A stretch of DNA of 64,000 nt from Trifolium pratense (lineage: Eukaryota; Streptophyta; Magnoliopsida; Fabales; Fabaceae), in NCBI RefSeq assembly GCF_020283565.1, contig NW_025721064.1:1-64000 (forward strand). The letters are read 5' to 3'. Position 1 is the first letter of the stretch, and every line of letters starts with the position of its first letter. Positions 38,513 to 48,566 of this stretch are shown here, in pieces. The position numbers and the translations under genes were made by a program. The notes below the pieces were generated by a model. That model saw nothing but the letters and a program-made list of their open reading frames with translations, made no database searches and had not been told where the DNA came from.

Positions 38513-38554
<42 letters not shown>
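38513..38554. repeat. (TA)n microsatellite
   Basis: About 21 TA units directly after the minisatellite. Confidence 0.95.
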
Positions 38555-38558
<4 letters not shown>

Positions 38559-38799
38559 CGTGAAAAGTTTTATCGTAACCCTTTTGCCAAATCAAATTAT
38601 AGGAATCAGCACAAGCTCAATTAATAAAAAAGCATTGTGTAGATAAGTTTCAACATAAATTAAAACTGTCACATTCAGGTAGCTGGCCTCAATAAAAACT
38701 CCTATTCCTATTTAGGAGAAAAGAGTGTCCCACCACTTCTTCTTAATAAAAAACATAAAACGTCCAAGCGAAGCTGACGAGATGTTCTTCCGTCTTTGC

Positions 38800-39480
38800 G
38801 CCTCATCCTCTTAGCTGCGATAGGACTTCCGGCTTGTGACACTCGGAATTCCGGATGAGCCTGCCTTGTCTCTCTAATCTCCTGGTGCTATTTGCCAAGC
38901 TCAACCTTTGTTTTATGTTTGAGGCTTGACGAGGCTCCGAACCAAACCGCATTCGTTCTGCTTTCTACATTAGGTTAACCTGCTTTTCCAGAGACTCCTC
39001 TCTAGGGTCTGTACTTACCAAACCGACCCTACTTCTTCCCCCTTGGTTTCTGAAATCTCCTGAGCGAAAACCCGCGTTTCCGCTAGGTATCTTATGCTGG
39101 ATTTTTAAACTCGACTCATAGCACCGCCTTGCCAGGAGTTGATCGCCTTTAATGGTTCCCACGCCACCATTGTCCAGAGGATACTTCATTGACAAGTATA
39201 AGGTAGAAAGGACCTCACCCAAAGCATTGAAGGCGGGCCTCCCGATGATAATATTATAAGAAGTGAAAGGTGTCTTAACAACTAAGTATCGTACCTTAAT
39301 GGTCTTGGCATTTTCCTCTTCTCCGAAAGTCGTCAAAAGCGTTGTATATCCCATAACCTCCACCTGCTCTCCAGCAAATCCTACCAGAGTTCCTTCGTAT
39401 GGTTGTAACTGCTCTTTGGCCAATTGCATTGCTTTGAAAGCTTCCCAATACATGAAGGCAAAGGGTTTAGGACATTGTTA
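38800..39480 (-). pseudogene. Ty3/Gypsy protease-region remnant
   Basis: The minus-strand frame 39453-38965 reads EGTLVGFAGEQVEVMGY and later YNIIIGRPAFNALGEVLST and MKYPLDNGGVGTIKGDQ. These are the retropepsin and linker blocks of plant Gypsy Gag-Pol. The frame then ends and pol is not preserved; the 38800-38960 DNA continues the same orientation without an open frame. Confidence 0.8.
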
Positions 39481-39701
39481 TTGTTGTTTTCATTATTATT
39501 GGGTGGTCGAACCATTTTTGATCGAGATTTAACACTAGTTAAATTTGGTAAGGATTTACCACTCCTCAAATGCATACAAAATCAAAACAGACAACTTCTG
39601 AATACCAATTGTTTTAGTATTCGATAAAAAAATTTAGAAAACAAACTTCTTTTAAAAAGTAAAAACTGCACAAACAACCCGTCCCACTGGGCGTGCCAAT
39701 T

Positions 39702-40541
39702 TGTTTACACTGATTTTTGGTAAACAACCGCTAGTTTAAATTAATTACTTGAGAGATCAACTAGTAAATCTCGGGACAATCGTTCGTGCGTTATATTAAA
39801 AGAGGTTTGAATGTTCTTCATTAAAGACATTATTAATTTGCAATAACAATGTGTTTAACTCGTAAAACGAAGTTTATGAAACACAAGTGTGAAACATAAA
39901 TTGAATGAGAATAAAGAGAAAGTTCACTCGAATGAGAGAACCAATTAAATGCAGAAATGTAAACACTTTGAAAGTAAAGACTTAGGAAAAGTAAAATTGC
40001 ATTTAGAATGTAAAAATTACAAATGAGTAAAAATGGTTCACTGATTCATACATCTTTCTCGAGTAACTCGTTTCTCGCTGTAGCATGGATACTTTGAGTG
40101 TTTGAGAATTTTGTGTAAGTGAATTGTGACCCTTATTTCGACTTACAAACTCCTATTTATAGAAAAACTACGTAACTACTACTTTAACGTTAAACTATTA
40201 TTCCTCTGCCACACGTCCTTCTGTATTTGAAATGAACCAAGGCCTTGAACCGTTGTAACTGTCGAAATCGAATCACATTTGAAGGATAGAAAATACTCTA
40301 AGTCCACATTTTTAAGTACTTCGATTCTTTAACTGCAATGGAATCAACCATCTACTCGAAAGGCAGAATTTCTTCATATCTTGTAGACTCACATTGGACA
40401 CTTCAAAGAATACTTTCCATTAGAACTCTCTTGTTCTTAAAGACATTACCCTTAACCTTCATTAAATGAGAAGATAAGAGAGATAATCTCTCTTGTTCTT
40501 GAAGACATTTAAAGCCTGACACTATTTAAAGTCATTTAACA
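39702..40541 (-). repeat. LTR of a second, nested retrotransposon
   Basis: On the minus strand the segment begins TGTTAAATGAC and ends GTGTAAACA, giving TGTT...AACA ends. It is followed at once by AATTGGCACGCCCAGTGGGA (39682-39701), a Gypsy-type primer site. A CTATAAATAGG box lies near 40150 on the same strand. The insertion cuts the Gag frame of the older Gypsy copy at 40541. Only about 200 bp of internal DNA (a peptide starting MHLRSGKS at 39575) follows, so the element is truncated. Confidence 0.7.
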
Positions 40542-41245
40542 AGCCTTTCAGTAATGAATGTCTTTGGAACTAGAGATAAAAAACATATTTTAGCTCGAGC
40601 TAAAATATGGGATAACACCCTGTGATATGCACACCACGCATTGTTGTTTGGCCCCAATGCCATGGATTTTCCTTTTGTTGGGGGAAGCGTCGCCATTCCT
40701 GCTGACAAAACTTCGTGCAAAATATGCACCTCTGTTTCCTTTAAAGGGGTGTAGCTATCATAAGGCTGATAATTCATGCCGCCTCGATCTTGCGGGTATT
40801 GGTACGGCTTTTTGCGCCGCTCTTGCCATGATGATTCTTGGCGAGAACTTTGTCTTTGAGGATGTTGGTCTGGACTCTTAATTCGCCTGCTAACATGCTC
40901 CTTTTCTTTGGCGTCTCTCATCCTCTTTTTCGCATTACTCTCCTCGCCTTTAATGTAGCATTCAACCCTCTTGTTTATCTCTTGCATGGAGGTAGCGGGC
41001 TTTTGTGCCAAGGATTTGTTGAAATGTCCTGCTCTGAGGCCATTGTGAAATGCTGCCACAAACATTTCCTAGTTGGGATTTGAAACCTTAATGGTGGCTT
41101 CACTGAAACGTGCTAGGTATTCACGGAGAGATTCCGCGTAAGCCTGTCGTATTGAAAAAAGACTGGTGGATATCACCTTGACATGCCTGGATCCTGCGAA
41201 TTGATGGATGAACTTCTTATGAAAATCGGAGTAATTCTCGATGGA
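40542..41245 (-). pseudogene. Ty3/Gypsy Gag remnant
   Basis: The minus strand from about 41245 reads SDFHKKFIHQFAGS, then IRQAYAESLREYLARF, an in-frame TAG at about 41070, then AFHNGLRAGHFNKSLAQKPA and ECYIKGEESNAKKR. These are conserved Gag blocks of plant Gypsy elements. The frame is cut at 40541 by the nested LTR, and upstream Gag is missing beyond about 41245. Confidence 0.8.
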
Positions 41246-41681
41246 CTTAGATTAGCTATAATTAGTTATTGAATTTAAGATTGCTTTTGTTAGATTCTGA
41301 TTTTTTAGATGCTGCTGAATTGATTAGACTTGTTTGGAGATTGTGATTGTGTTAAGCTAGGTATATTATGATGATGATAATTTGAATTATGAAGTGAGTT
41401 TGGTGTGTATTTGTTGCATTTCTAAAACTGTGATTGTAGGTTGAGCTGCAATTGAGCTTGGTTGGTTGCTGCTAGTATTGACTTATTTTCTGAAATAGCT
41501 TGAAATGACAAAAAATGCTTCTGCCTTGTGTGATTTAGTAACAACATTTCAACAGAGTGATGTCTTTCATTTAGTTTCGATGGTAGTGATTTTGCATCAT
41601 GTGCTTAGGATATATTTTGAATATTTGTTTGTTGCTAAGTTTTTTATGTTTATGTCTTACAGTCTAATATGCACATTGCAG

Positions 41682-41846
41682 GCTGAGAAATAGGACTGGA
41701 CTCGATGGATGTTGAAGCTTTGAAGAAGCTCAACAAAAATAAGAAACTAGTGAAGAAATTGGCAAAGAAGTACCATTCCTTTTTAGCTTCTGAAGCTGTT
41801 ATCAAGCAGATTCCGCGTCTTTTGGGTCCTGGACTTAACAAGGCAG
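41682..41846 (+). pseudogene. Fragment of a ribosomal protein L10a (uL1) gene
   Basis: One exon-like piece preceded by ACATTGCAG. It encodes [20 protein letters not shown] and [20 protein letters not shown], diagnostic of cytosolic RPL10A. One A is missing from the AAAATAGG stretch near the exon start, which breaks the frame. The expected donor GT at the exon end is GC. The intron-like DNA before it (about 41250-41680) probably came with it. No later RPL10A exon is present. Confidence 0.85.
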
Positions 41847-42066
41847 GCATGTGTTTTATTTTGAGAAAAAAAATGTCAACATATGTTTAGTCCTAGCATG
41901 TAGAACTGGATTATGGGCAAGAGAGTTTTCTCTCAATTGGCCCTGATTCTATTACTGATGAATATATTCTTGTGTATTCAGTTTGTAAATGTTTTAAGTT
42001 CGTATTGATCAGTCACTACTACTTAATGCCATTGTCTACTAATTTAACTTATCTTTAATGTTGTAG

Positions 42067-42260
42067 TTACCATTAGTTCAAGGAGGAGGTGAGGGTAAAG
42101 GTGAGGGTAAAGCTATGTACATAGATGCTAAGGGAACATTTAGGCCTCAGCGACTCTTACAGATTGCAGACAGGTATAATGATTCTTTATATTGCTTTGT
42201 TAACCTGTGTCTGTGAATGGTTTGGACTGAATGGTGCTGATGTATTGAAAAAAAAGACCC
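42067..42260 (+). pseudogene. Fragment of a RAD51 recombinase gene
   Basis: 42067-42173 is an exon (TTGTAG acceptor, GTATAA donor) encoding [20 protein letters not shown], the RAD51 block after Walker A, with Glu-to-Lys in the DAEGTF motif. A 12-bp GGTGAGGGTAAA duplication adds GEGK in frame. A second piece at about 42220-42251 encodes FGLNGADVL, the start of the next RAD51 exon, but its acceptor AG is lost and the frame ends soon after. It cannot make a recombinase. Confidence 0.88.
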
Positions 42261-42760
42261 ACTTACTGAACTTTTTGCAGACTACTACTTATGATATCTT
42301 TGAAGAGTCTTGGTTTTTCTTCTTCAGCTCAAGTCAAACTGTATAGATCATACCGGTTCAATAAGATAGGGGTGATGGTAGTGCTTGGTTATTGATCACA
42401 TTTGTTCTATAGTTTAAGGCGAAAATGGAAATGCATTTGTGAATAAGTGTGTACTATAGGTTGTGAATAATGGTTTGAATATTCAGGATTTAAAAAATCT
42501 ATTTTACTCTCATAGTCAATATTAATGGGTTCACAACATTGAAACCATTTAACAAGACTAATGGTTTCAGTGTATAACATGTTGAAACCATTTTACAAGA
42601 GTAATGGTTTTAGTGTACAATTTTTATTCAAAGCCATTTAACAATAATAATGTTATACTACATTCACTTATAATCTGCCAATATTAAGGATTTTAAAAAT
42701 CTATTTTACCCTCATAGTAAATATTAATGGGTTAACAAAACTGAAACCATTTAACAAGAC

Positions 42761-45700
42761 CAGTGGCGGAGGTACAGGGGAGGCATGGGGTGGTTGTGGT
42801 CCCCCCCAGCTTTTTAATTTTTTTTTTACTAGTACTAGTATTATATATATACATATCTAATTATTGCTTAAAAAAAAAAGAAAAAAAAACACTATTGGGC
42901 CTTGCCTCTTATGGTAAAAAAAGTCTTTTAACAATATAAACCCTTATTTTGTCTTCTTCTCTAATTGCAAAACCTAATTGTTCTCCACTTCTCCCAATCT
43001 CTCGCAAAACCAACACCAAAACTGTGTCTCTTCTTCTTGAAGCTTGGACCACTTATTTTGTTTTCTTCTCTAATTCCATTCATCTCCAATTTCTTGGTAA
43101 GTGGTAGATTTAAATTTAATACTCTTTATAACTCTCTTTTCTTTGATGAATATTGTAGTGTTGTCTTGGTTTTGAGGGTTGTCATTAAGTTGTTACTTTA
43201 CTTTTCTATCTACATCTTTTATTTTTAGAATTGACTTTATTTTTCCATAAGATTGTGTTAGTCTTTGTTATGTTGGGACTTGTTTCTTTAAGTGTTTGAG
43301 TTTGTCTTATGCTTGTGTTTTACCTTTGTGTAAATTTGTTTGAAAAATTGTGTTTTTGTTAGGCTGAAAAATGGTTAGAGAAAAAATAATTGACTCATTT
43401 TTTAAGAGGAAAAATAGAGATAATGAAGAAGTAGAATCATTGCGTCACACATCGGCAACAAACTCGCATATTAATGTTGAAAGTGTTGATAAAGATGAAC
43501 AACGAATAGAGCCATCTAGTGTGCAACTTGCCCAACCACCTCCTTGCAAAGCTCCAAGGATCGAACAAGAAAGAATTAATATTGATATTGATACTTTGAT
43601 TCGCGATCCTGGAAAACGTCCACTTATATGGAATTATTGTGTGAATCAACAAGATGAAATTCGTAGGGCATATATAAAATTGGGACCATACCAAATTTTG
43701 ATGGACATGTATCCACTTTCTGGTCAAGAAGATCGTCCTCGTCGATTTCAAGCGCATTGGTATAAAGCTTTTCATTGGTTAGAGTACTCACCGGAAGAAG
43801 ATGCTGTCTTTTGTTTTCCATGCTATTTATTTTCTAAAAAGTTAAGTCCTTTTACTACAAAGGGATTTAGAAATTGGAAAAAAGTAAATAATGGAAAAGA
43901 TTGTGCATTTTTAAATCATATGGGGAAAAGTCCTAATTCCTCACACAATGTTGCTCTCAGATGTTATGAAGATTTCAAGAACCACTCATGCCACATTGAA
44001 AATGTTTTGTCTAAGCTAACTGAACAACAAATATTGAGTAATAGGTTACGGCTTAAAACTACTATTGATGCTGTTAGATGGTTAACATTTCAAGCTTGCC
44101 CTTTTAGAGGGCACGATGAATCATTGACATCTAGAAACCGAGGTAATTTCCTTGAAATGATTAAGATTTTGGCTGATTATAATAAGGATGTAAAAGAAGT
44201 TGTCTTGGAAAATGCCCCTAAGAATGCAAAATACACTTCACCAGATATCCAAAAAGAGATTCTACGAGTAATTGCAATGAAGGTACAAAAAGAAATTAGA
44301 GAAGAGATTGGCAATTCAAAGTTTTGTTTACTTGTTGATGAAGCCCGTGATGAATCTAAAAAAGAACAAATGGCGGTAGTTATTAGATTTGTTGATAAGT
44401 CTGGATATGTCAAAGAGCGTTTCTTGGATATCGTACATGTGGATGATACCACATCATCCACTCTTAAGCAAGGTATTTGTTCAATATTATCTCGTCACAA
44501 TCTTGACATTCAAAATGTTCGAGGCCAAGGATATGATGGTGCTAGTAATATGCGCGGAGGGTTGAATGACTTACAAGCTTTGATTCTTCAAGAATGTCCT
44601 TATGCATATTATGTACATTGTTTGGCTCATCAATTACAACTTGTTCTTGTTGCGTCATCTAAAGAAGTAGCCGAAGTTCATACATTTTTTCAAACTTTGA
44701 ATAAGATTGTCAATGTTGTGTGTTCTTCTTGTAAACGAAATGATGAGTTGCAAACTGCATATGAAAATGAAATTATTCATTTGGTTGAAAATAATGAGAT
44801 TGAAACTGGAAGAGGGGCTAATCAAACTGGAACATTACAAAGACCTGCATATACTAGATGGAGTTCCCATTTTAATTCAATATGTAGTCTTTTACGCATG
44901 TATAATGCAACTATTTTAGTTCTTGAAGATTACGCGGTTAAAGGATCTAGTTCTGCTCAGAGAGGTGATGCTAAATATTGTTTTAAAGCAGTGATGTCAT
45001 TTGAATTTGCTTTTATTCTACATGTGATGAAAGAAATAATGGGAATCACTGATAAACTTTGTCAAGCTCTGCAGAAAAAATCTCAAGATATTTTGAATGC
45101 TATGTGTTTAGTCTCTAGCACAAAAGCACTAATTCAAAAGCTAAGGGACTTAGGTTGGGATTCCGTTTTAGAAAATGTCAAAGCTTTTTGTAATATCCGT
45201 GCCATTTCAATTCCTGATATGAGTGGTTCTTTTGCTGATTTAATTCGATCTCGTCGTCAAGAGGATGCTGTGACAGTTGAACATCATTATCGGGTAGACT
45301 TATTTAATGCCATCATAGATTTTCAGTTAAATGAGTTGAATAGTAGATTCAGTGAGCAAGCAACTGAGCTTATTACATTGAGTACATCTTTAAATCCCAA
45401 AAATGCATTCAAGTCATTTAATGCACGTGACATTTGCAGTCTTGTTGAGAAGTTTTATCCATCAGATTTTTCTATTCAAGAAAGGATTCAATTAGAATAT
45501 GAGTTGCAACATTATGAGTTTGAGGTGCTTAAAGATGTTAACTTTCAAAATCTGTCCACTATTGGTGACTTTTGTCAAAAATTAGTTGAGACAAGTAAAT
45601 CAAATTCGTACCCATTGATTGATCGAGTGCTACGACTTGTTTTGACTCTTCCTGTGTCAACAGCAACCACTGAACGTGCCTTTTCAGCGATGAAAATTAT

Positions 45701-46031
45701 AAAAACAAGACTACGTAGCAAGATGGGAGATGATTTTCTCAAAAGTTACATGATTGTTTATATTGAAGATGAGATTGCTGAAAAGTTCACCTCGGATATG
45801 ATAGTTGACGAGTTTGACAATGTGAAACCAAGACGATTAGATCATAAAAAGTGAAGGTTAGTTTTTATTTTATTTTATATTTGTATGACTATATTGGCTT
45901 TGAAGAATACTTACATGTTCTTAAATTTCTTATATATGTAGTAGTGCATTGAAAAATTTACTTTTTCTATATACTAAATTATACTTTTGAGACTCGGTCC
46001 CCCCTATGTTTAAATCCTGGCTCCGCCCCTG
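42761..46031 (+). mobile_element. Complete hAT transposon (3271 bp)
   Basis: The ends are CAGTGGCGGAGGTACAGG and CCTGGCTCCGCCCCTG, imperfect inverted repeats of the CAGGGGCGGAGCCAGG type. An identical 8-bp target duplication AACAAGAC flanks it (42753-42760 and 46032-46039). It carries one intact transposase gene. Removing the element and one target copy restores a continuous hairpin of the surrounding repeat family. Intact ends, target duplication and ORF suggest it moved recently and may be autonomous. Confidence 0.95.
43371..45854 (+). CDS. hAT transposase, TTF-type zinc finger/DUF4371 class, 827 aa
   Basis: Uninterrupted ORF. The N terminus is basic (FFKRKNR) and could direct nuclear entry and DNA binding. 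Residues about 125-205 form the TTF-type zinc finger (FCFPCYLFSKK, GFRNWKK and a trailing His). DUF4371-like core: LLVDEARDES, with a likely catalytic Asp near 323, and GQGYDGASNM with Asp near 389. The C terminus has the hAT dimerisation motif around TTERAFSAMKIIKTRLRS (766-783). A GTAAGT...TTGTTAG intron at 43097-43362 probably lies in the 5' UTR. Vertebrate relatives are annotated as ZMYM1-like. It would cut and paste this element and shorter relatives. Whether it is expressed is unknown. Confidence 0.93.
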   Translation: MVREKIIDSFFKRKNRDNEEVESLRHTSATNSHINVESVDKDEQRIEPSSVQLAQPPPCKAPRIEQERINIDIDTLIRDPGKRPLIWNYCVNQQDEIRRAYIKLGPYQILMDMYPLSGQEDRPRRFQAHWYKAFHWLEYSPEEDAVFCFPCYLFSKKLSPFTTKGFRNWKKVNNGKDCAFLNHMGKSPNSSHNVALRCYEDFKNHSCHIENVLSKLTEQQILSNRLRLKTTIDAVRWLTFQACPFRGHDESLTSRNRGNFLEMIKILADYNKDVKEVVLENAPKNAKYTSPDIQKEILRVIAMKVQKEIREEIGNSKFCLLVDEARDESKKEQMAVVIRFVDKSGYVKERFLDIVHVDDTTSSTLKQGICSILSRHNLDIQNVRGQGYDGASNMRGGLNDLQALILQECPYAYYVHCLAHQLQLVLVASSKEVAEVHTFFQTLNKIVNVVCSSCKRNDELQTAYENEIIHLVENNEIETGRGANQTGTLQRPAYTRWSSHFNSICSLLRMYNATILVLEDYAVKGSSSAQRGDAKYCFKAVMSFEFAFILHVMKEIMGITDKLCQALQKKSQDILNAMCLVSSTKALIQKLRDLGWDSVLENVKAFCNIRAISIPDMSGSFADLIRSRRQEDAVTVEHHYRVDLFNAIIDFQLNELNSRFSEQATELITLSTSLNPKNAFKSFNARDICSLVEKFYPSDFSIQERIQLEYELQHYEFEVLKDVNFQNLSTIGDFCQKLVETSKSNSYPLIDRVLRLVLTLPVSTATTERAFSAMKIIKTRLRSKMGDDFLKSYMIVYIEDEIAEKFTSDMIVDEFDNVKPRRLDHKK

Positions 46032-47220
46032 AACAAGACTAATGGTTTCAGTGTATAACATATTGAAACCATTTAACAAGACTAATGGTTTCAGTGTATA
46101 ACATGTTGAAACCATTTAACAATAGTAATGGTTTCAGTGTATAATCTTTATTTAAAATCATTTAACAATAATAATGCTCTATTACATTCACTTATAAATG
46201 CCAATATTAAGGATTTGAAAAATATATTTTACCCACATAGTCAATATTAATGTGTTAACAAAACTGAAACCATTTAACAAGACTAATGGTTTCAGTGTAT
46301 AATATATTGAAACCATTTAACAAGACTAATGGTTTCAGTGTATAACATTAGTCAATAGATTATAAATATACTAGTAACTACTACTATTGATATGGACTAA
46401 GCAGTGTATAATTTTTCAAGTCAAGAATTGCGAGAATTTGTGTTATGTTTCTTTTACTTGTCTAGTTCTTTATGAATTATCTTTTGGTGTGAAAGGTAAA
46501 AAGATTTAGGCTTTTTTATAGTTAAGACTTAAGATAAAAAAAACGGGAGTGACTTTGAGAGATGAGAGGAAAGATATAGGGGAATTTCGTATTTTGTTTG
46601 AAAGAAAATTATTAAAGGAGGGAGGAGGAGAATGTTTGTGATTAATATTTTTTTTGTTACCCTCATAGTCAATATTAACGGGTTAACAACACTGAAACCA
46701 TTTAACAAGACTAATGGTTTCAGTGTATAACATGTTGAAATCATTTAACAATAGTAATGGTTTCAGTGTATAATCTTTATTTAAAATCATTTAACAATAA
46801 TAATGTTCTATTACATTCACTTATAAATGCCAATATTAAGGATTTAAAAAATCTATTTTACCCACATAGTCAATATTAATGGGTTCACAACACTGAAACC
46901 ATTTAACAAGACTAATGGTTTCAGTGTATAACATGTTGAAATCATTTTACAAGAGTAATGGTTTCAGTGTATAATCTTTATATAAAATCATTTAACAATA
47001 ATAATGTTCTATTACAAAACCATTAGACAAGTATTTTGGTTTCTCATAGAAGACTATCAAGCAAGTATATACAATCAAGTAAAGTAGCAATTGTAACAAA
47101 AAAAAACAAAGTAGCAATCCTTTTTAATCTTTCAATATTCCACTAGTATCATAGTATAAGAGGGAAACTAAAGTAGTAATCAATTTTATACTTTCAATTG
47201 AAAGATAGCAAAATTTGCTA

Positions 47221-47391
47221 TCAAATTTGAAGCCTCGACATAGCATAGAATGCTGCATTTTCTTTAATCATTGTTTCTGCAAAGTGTTTTGGTTCTTCTT
47301 TTCTTGTGCTTTCTTCGATCTCTAAGTAGAAAGTCAATGCCTTATTAATCAATGTTTCATCAATAGGCTCTCCTGCTCGTTGCCAATCAAT
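47221..47391 (-). pseudogene. Possible cullin-like exon fragment
   Basis: Minus strand, preceded by an AG acceptor. It reads GEPIDETLINKALTFYLEI, then PKHFAETMIKENAAFYAMSR, ending at TGA. The spacing of GE.ID..L...L..Y.EI and F...M....A.FY resembles the N-terminal repeats of plant cullins. It is a single exon with no neighbours, so a captured fragment is likely. The family call is tentative. Confidence 0.4.
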
Positions 47392-47545
47392 CTGTGCCAG
47401 TAAATGAAAAGAAATCCATTATAGAGGAAAATCAAATGAGGCAGCGTGTTTTTGACAAAAATAAAGAGAGCTTTCCCAAGAGTCAAACATAGTTTATTAC
47501 TTAAAAAATTTATGTATATAATCCATGTATATGATCCTTGATATG

Positions 47546-47998
47546 TAGCTCTTCGAGGAGCAGCAACATTAAAAGCAAGAGCTCTAAAGGAAGTATGGAA
47601 TATTGCTGCAGTAACACCACTAGAGAAATGAATGGGGGGTATGACAGTATGTGGAAAAGCTATTAACATAAACAACAGCACCAGTGTCAGTGACAGTGGA
47701 GAAATTGTGAATGGAGATAATTTTTCAGGTTCCGGCATCCAAGAGCTACTTGCTAAGGGCAGTGAATTACTCAAACAGACTCGCAACGGTATCATTATCG
47801 TTATTATCAATTACAACTTAAGTTATTAAAACTGACTCATAATATAGTTTGAAAAAACAAATTAAATTCATTTGGTTGTAACTGCAGGTGATCTGCATTG
47901 GAAAATAGTTTCTGTTTACATACATAGAACAGGACAAGTAATGCTGAAAATGAAAAGCAAACTTGTTGCAGGAGCTATTACTACCAAAAAGAACAAGA
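47546..47998 (+). pseudogene. Fragment of a FORKED/VAN3-binding-protein-like gene
   Basis: Two exons, 47546-47788 and 47888-47998. They encode LRGAATLKARALKEVWNIAA, QELLAKGSELLKQTR and [18 protein letters not shown]. These blocks belong to the end of the DUF828 region and the PH-like domain of plant VAN3-binding/FORKED-like proteins, which act in auxin transport and vein patterning. A TGA follows LEK in the first exon, and both ends of the gene are missing. The intron is a normal GT-AG one, so the copy was made from DNA and not from mRNA. Confidence 0.75.
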
Positions 47999-48096
47999 GT
48001 AAGTAACAAACAGCTTCACAACTTAATTTATTTTTACTTTTTACAAGTACTAAACTACTAAGAACCAAGGTACATAAGTCAAATAATGTTGGACTC

Positions 48097-48566
48097 ATGA
48101 ATATGCAGATGTTGAACTCAATTCTCTCAACTTCACCTCACACAATCACCACCTTCTCAAAACCTCAATTTAAACGCATATCATTACCAACTTCAACCAC
48201 CATTTCACTACTTTCTCTCTTCACCATTCCAAAAGAAGCCAGAGCTGCCATATCCGTGGACCAAATTGTTACTTCTATCACCCTAGTAAGTTTTTCTTCC
48301 AAAGTTTCAAACTTTAACAAATTTCTACCTTACCCAGTTGCTAAAATTGCATTTTTGTTTTTGTAGGTGGAGCAAACAATTGATCAGGTTCAAGGTTTTT
48401 TGGACTTGGCAGAACGTGGTCTTGAAGCTATAGGGAATTTTTTGAAGCCGGGAATCGATGCCGGGTTGCCAATTGTGCAGCAGGCTGGGAAAGAAGCTTT
48501 GAAATTTGCTTCACCAGCTTTCTCTGAGGCTTCTAAGAAGGCTCAAGAAGCACTTCAAAGCTTTCT
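48097..48566 (+). pseudogene. 5' fragment of a chloroplast calcium-sensing receptor (CAS) gene
   Basis: Exon 1 48097-48285 (63 codons) and exon 2 from 48367 join in phase 0 across a GTAAGT...TAG intron. The peptide has a Ser/Thr-rich transit-peptide-like start, the SLPTSTTISLLSLF block, then VEQTIDQVQ, LKPGIDAGLPIVQQAGKEAL and SEASKKAQEALQS, matching the N-terminal third of plant CAS. Similarity stops at about 48566. The transmembrane segment and rhodanese-like domain are absent. The reading frame of this part is intact and could still give a short plastid-targeted peptide if expressed. A related rhodanese-like thylakoid protein is an alternative source. Confidence 0.75.

Larger units (their letters stand above)
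42480..47030. repeat. Palindromic repeat family around the hAT element
   Basis: A ~200-245-bp repeat with variable spacing occurs about five times, at roughly 42480-42677, 42678-42760 continuing at 46032-46200, 46201-46350, 46655-46829 and 46830-47020. Each has AAAATCTATTTTACCC, then one or two hairpins CTGAAACCATT...AATGGTTTCAG with a 9-11-nt loop, then TCATTTAACAATAATAATG. The hairpin arms pair perfectly in many copies. A related arm pair (GGAAACCATTTAGTACATCC and CCAATGGTTTT) recurs at 48857-48970. No coding capacity. Confidence 0.85.

Noticed and set aside
41847..42066. RPL10A and RAD51 pieces forming one expressed chimeric gene
   Set aside because: The frame is broken in the RPL10A piece, its donor is GC, and the RAD51 frame ends soon after the second piece; a coding product is unlikely.
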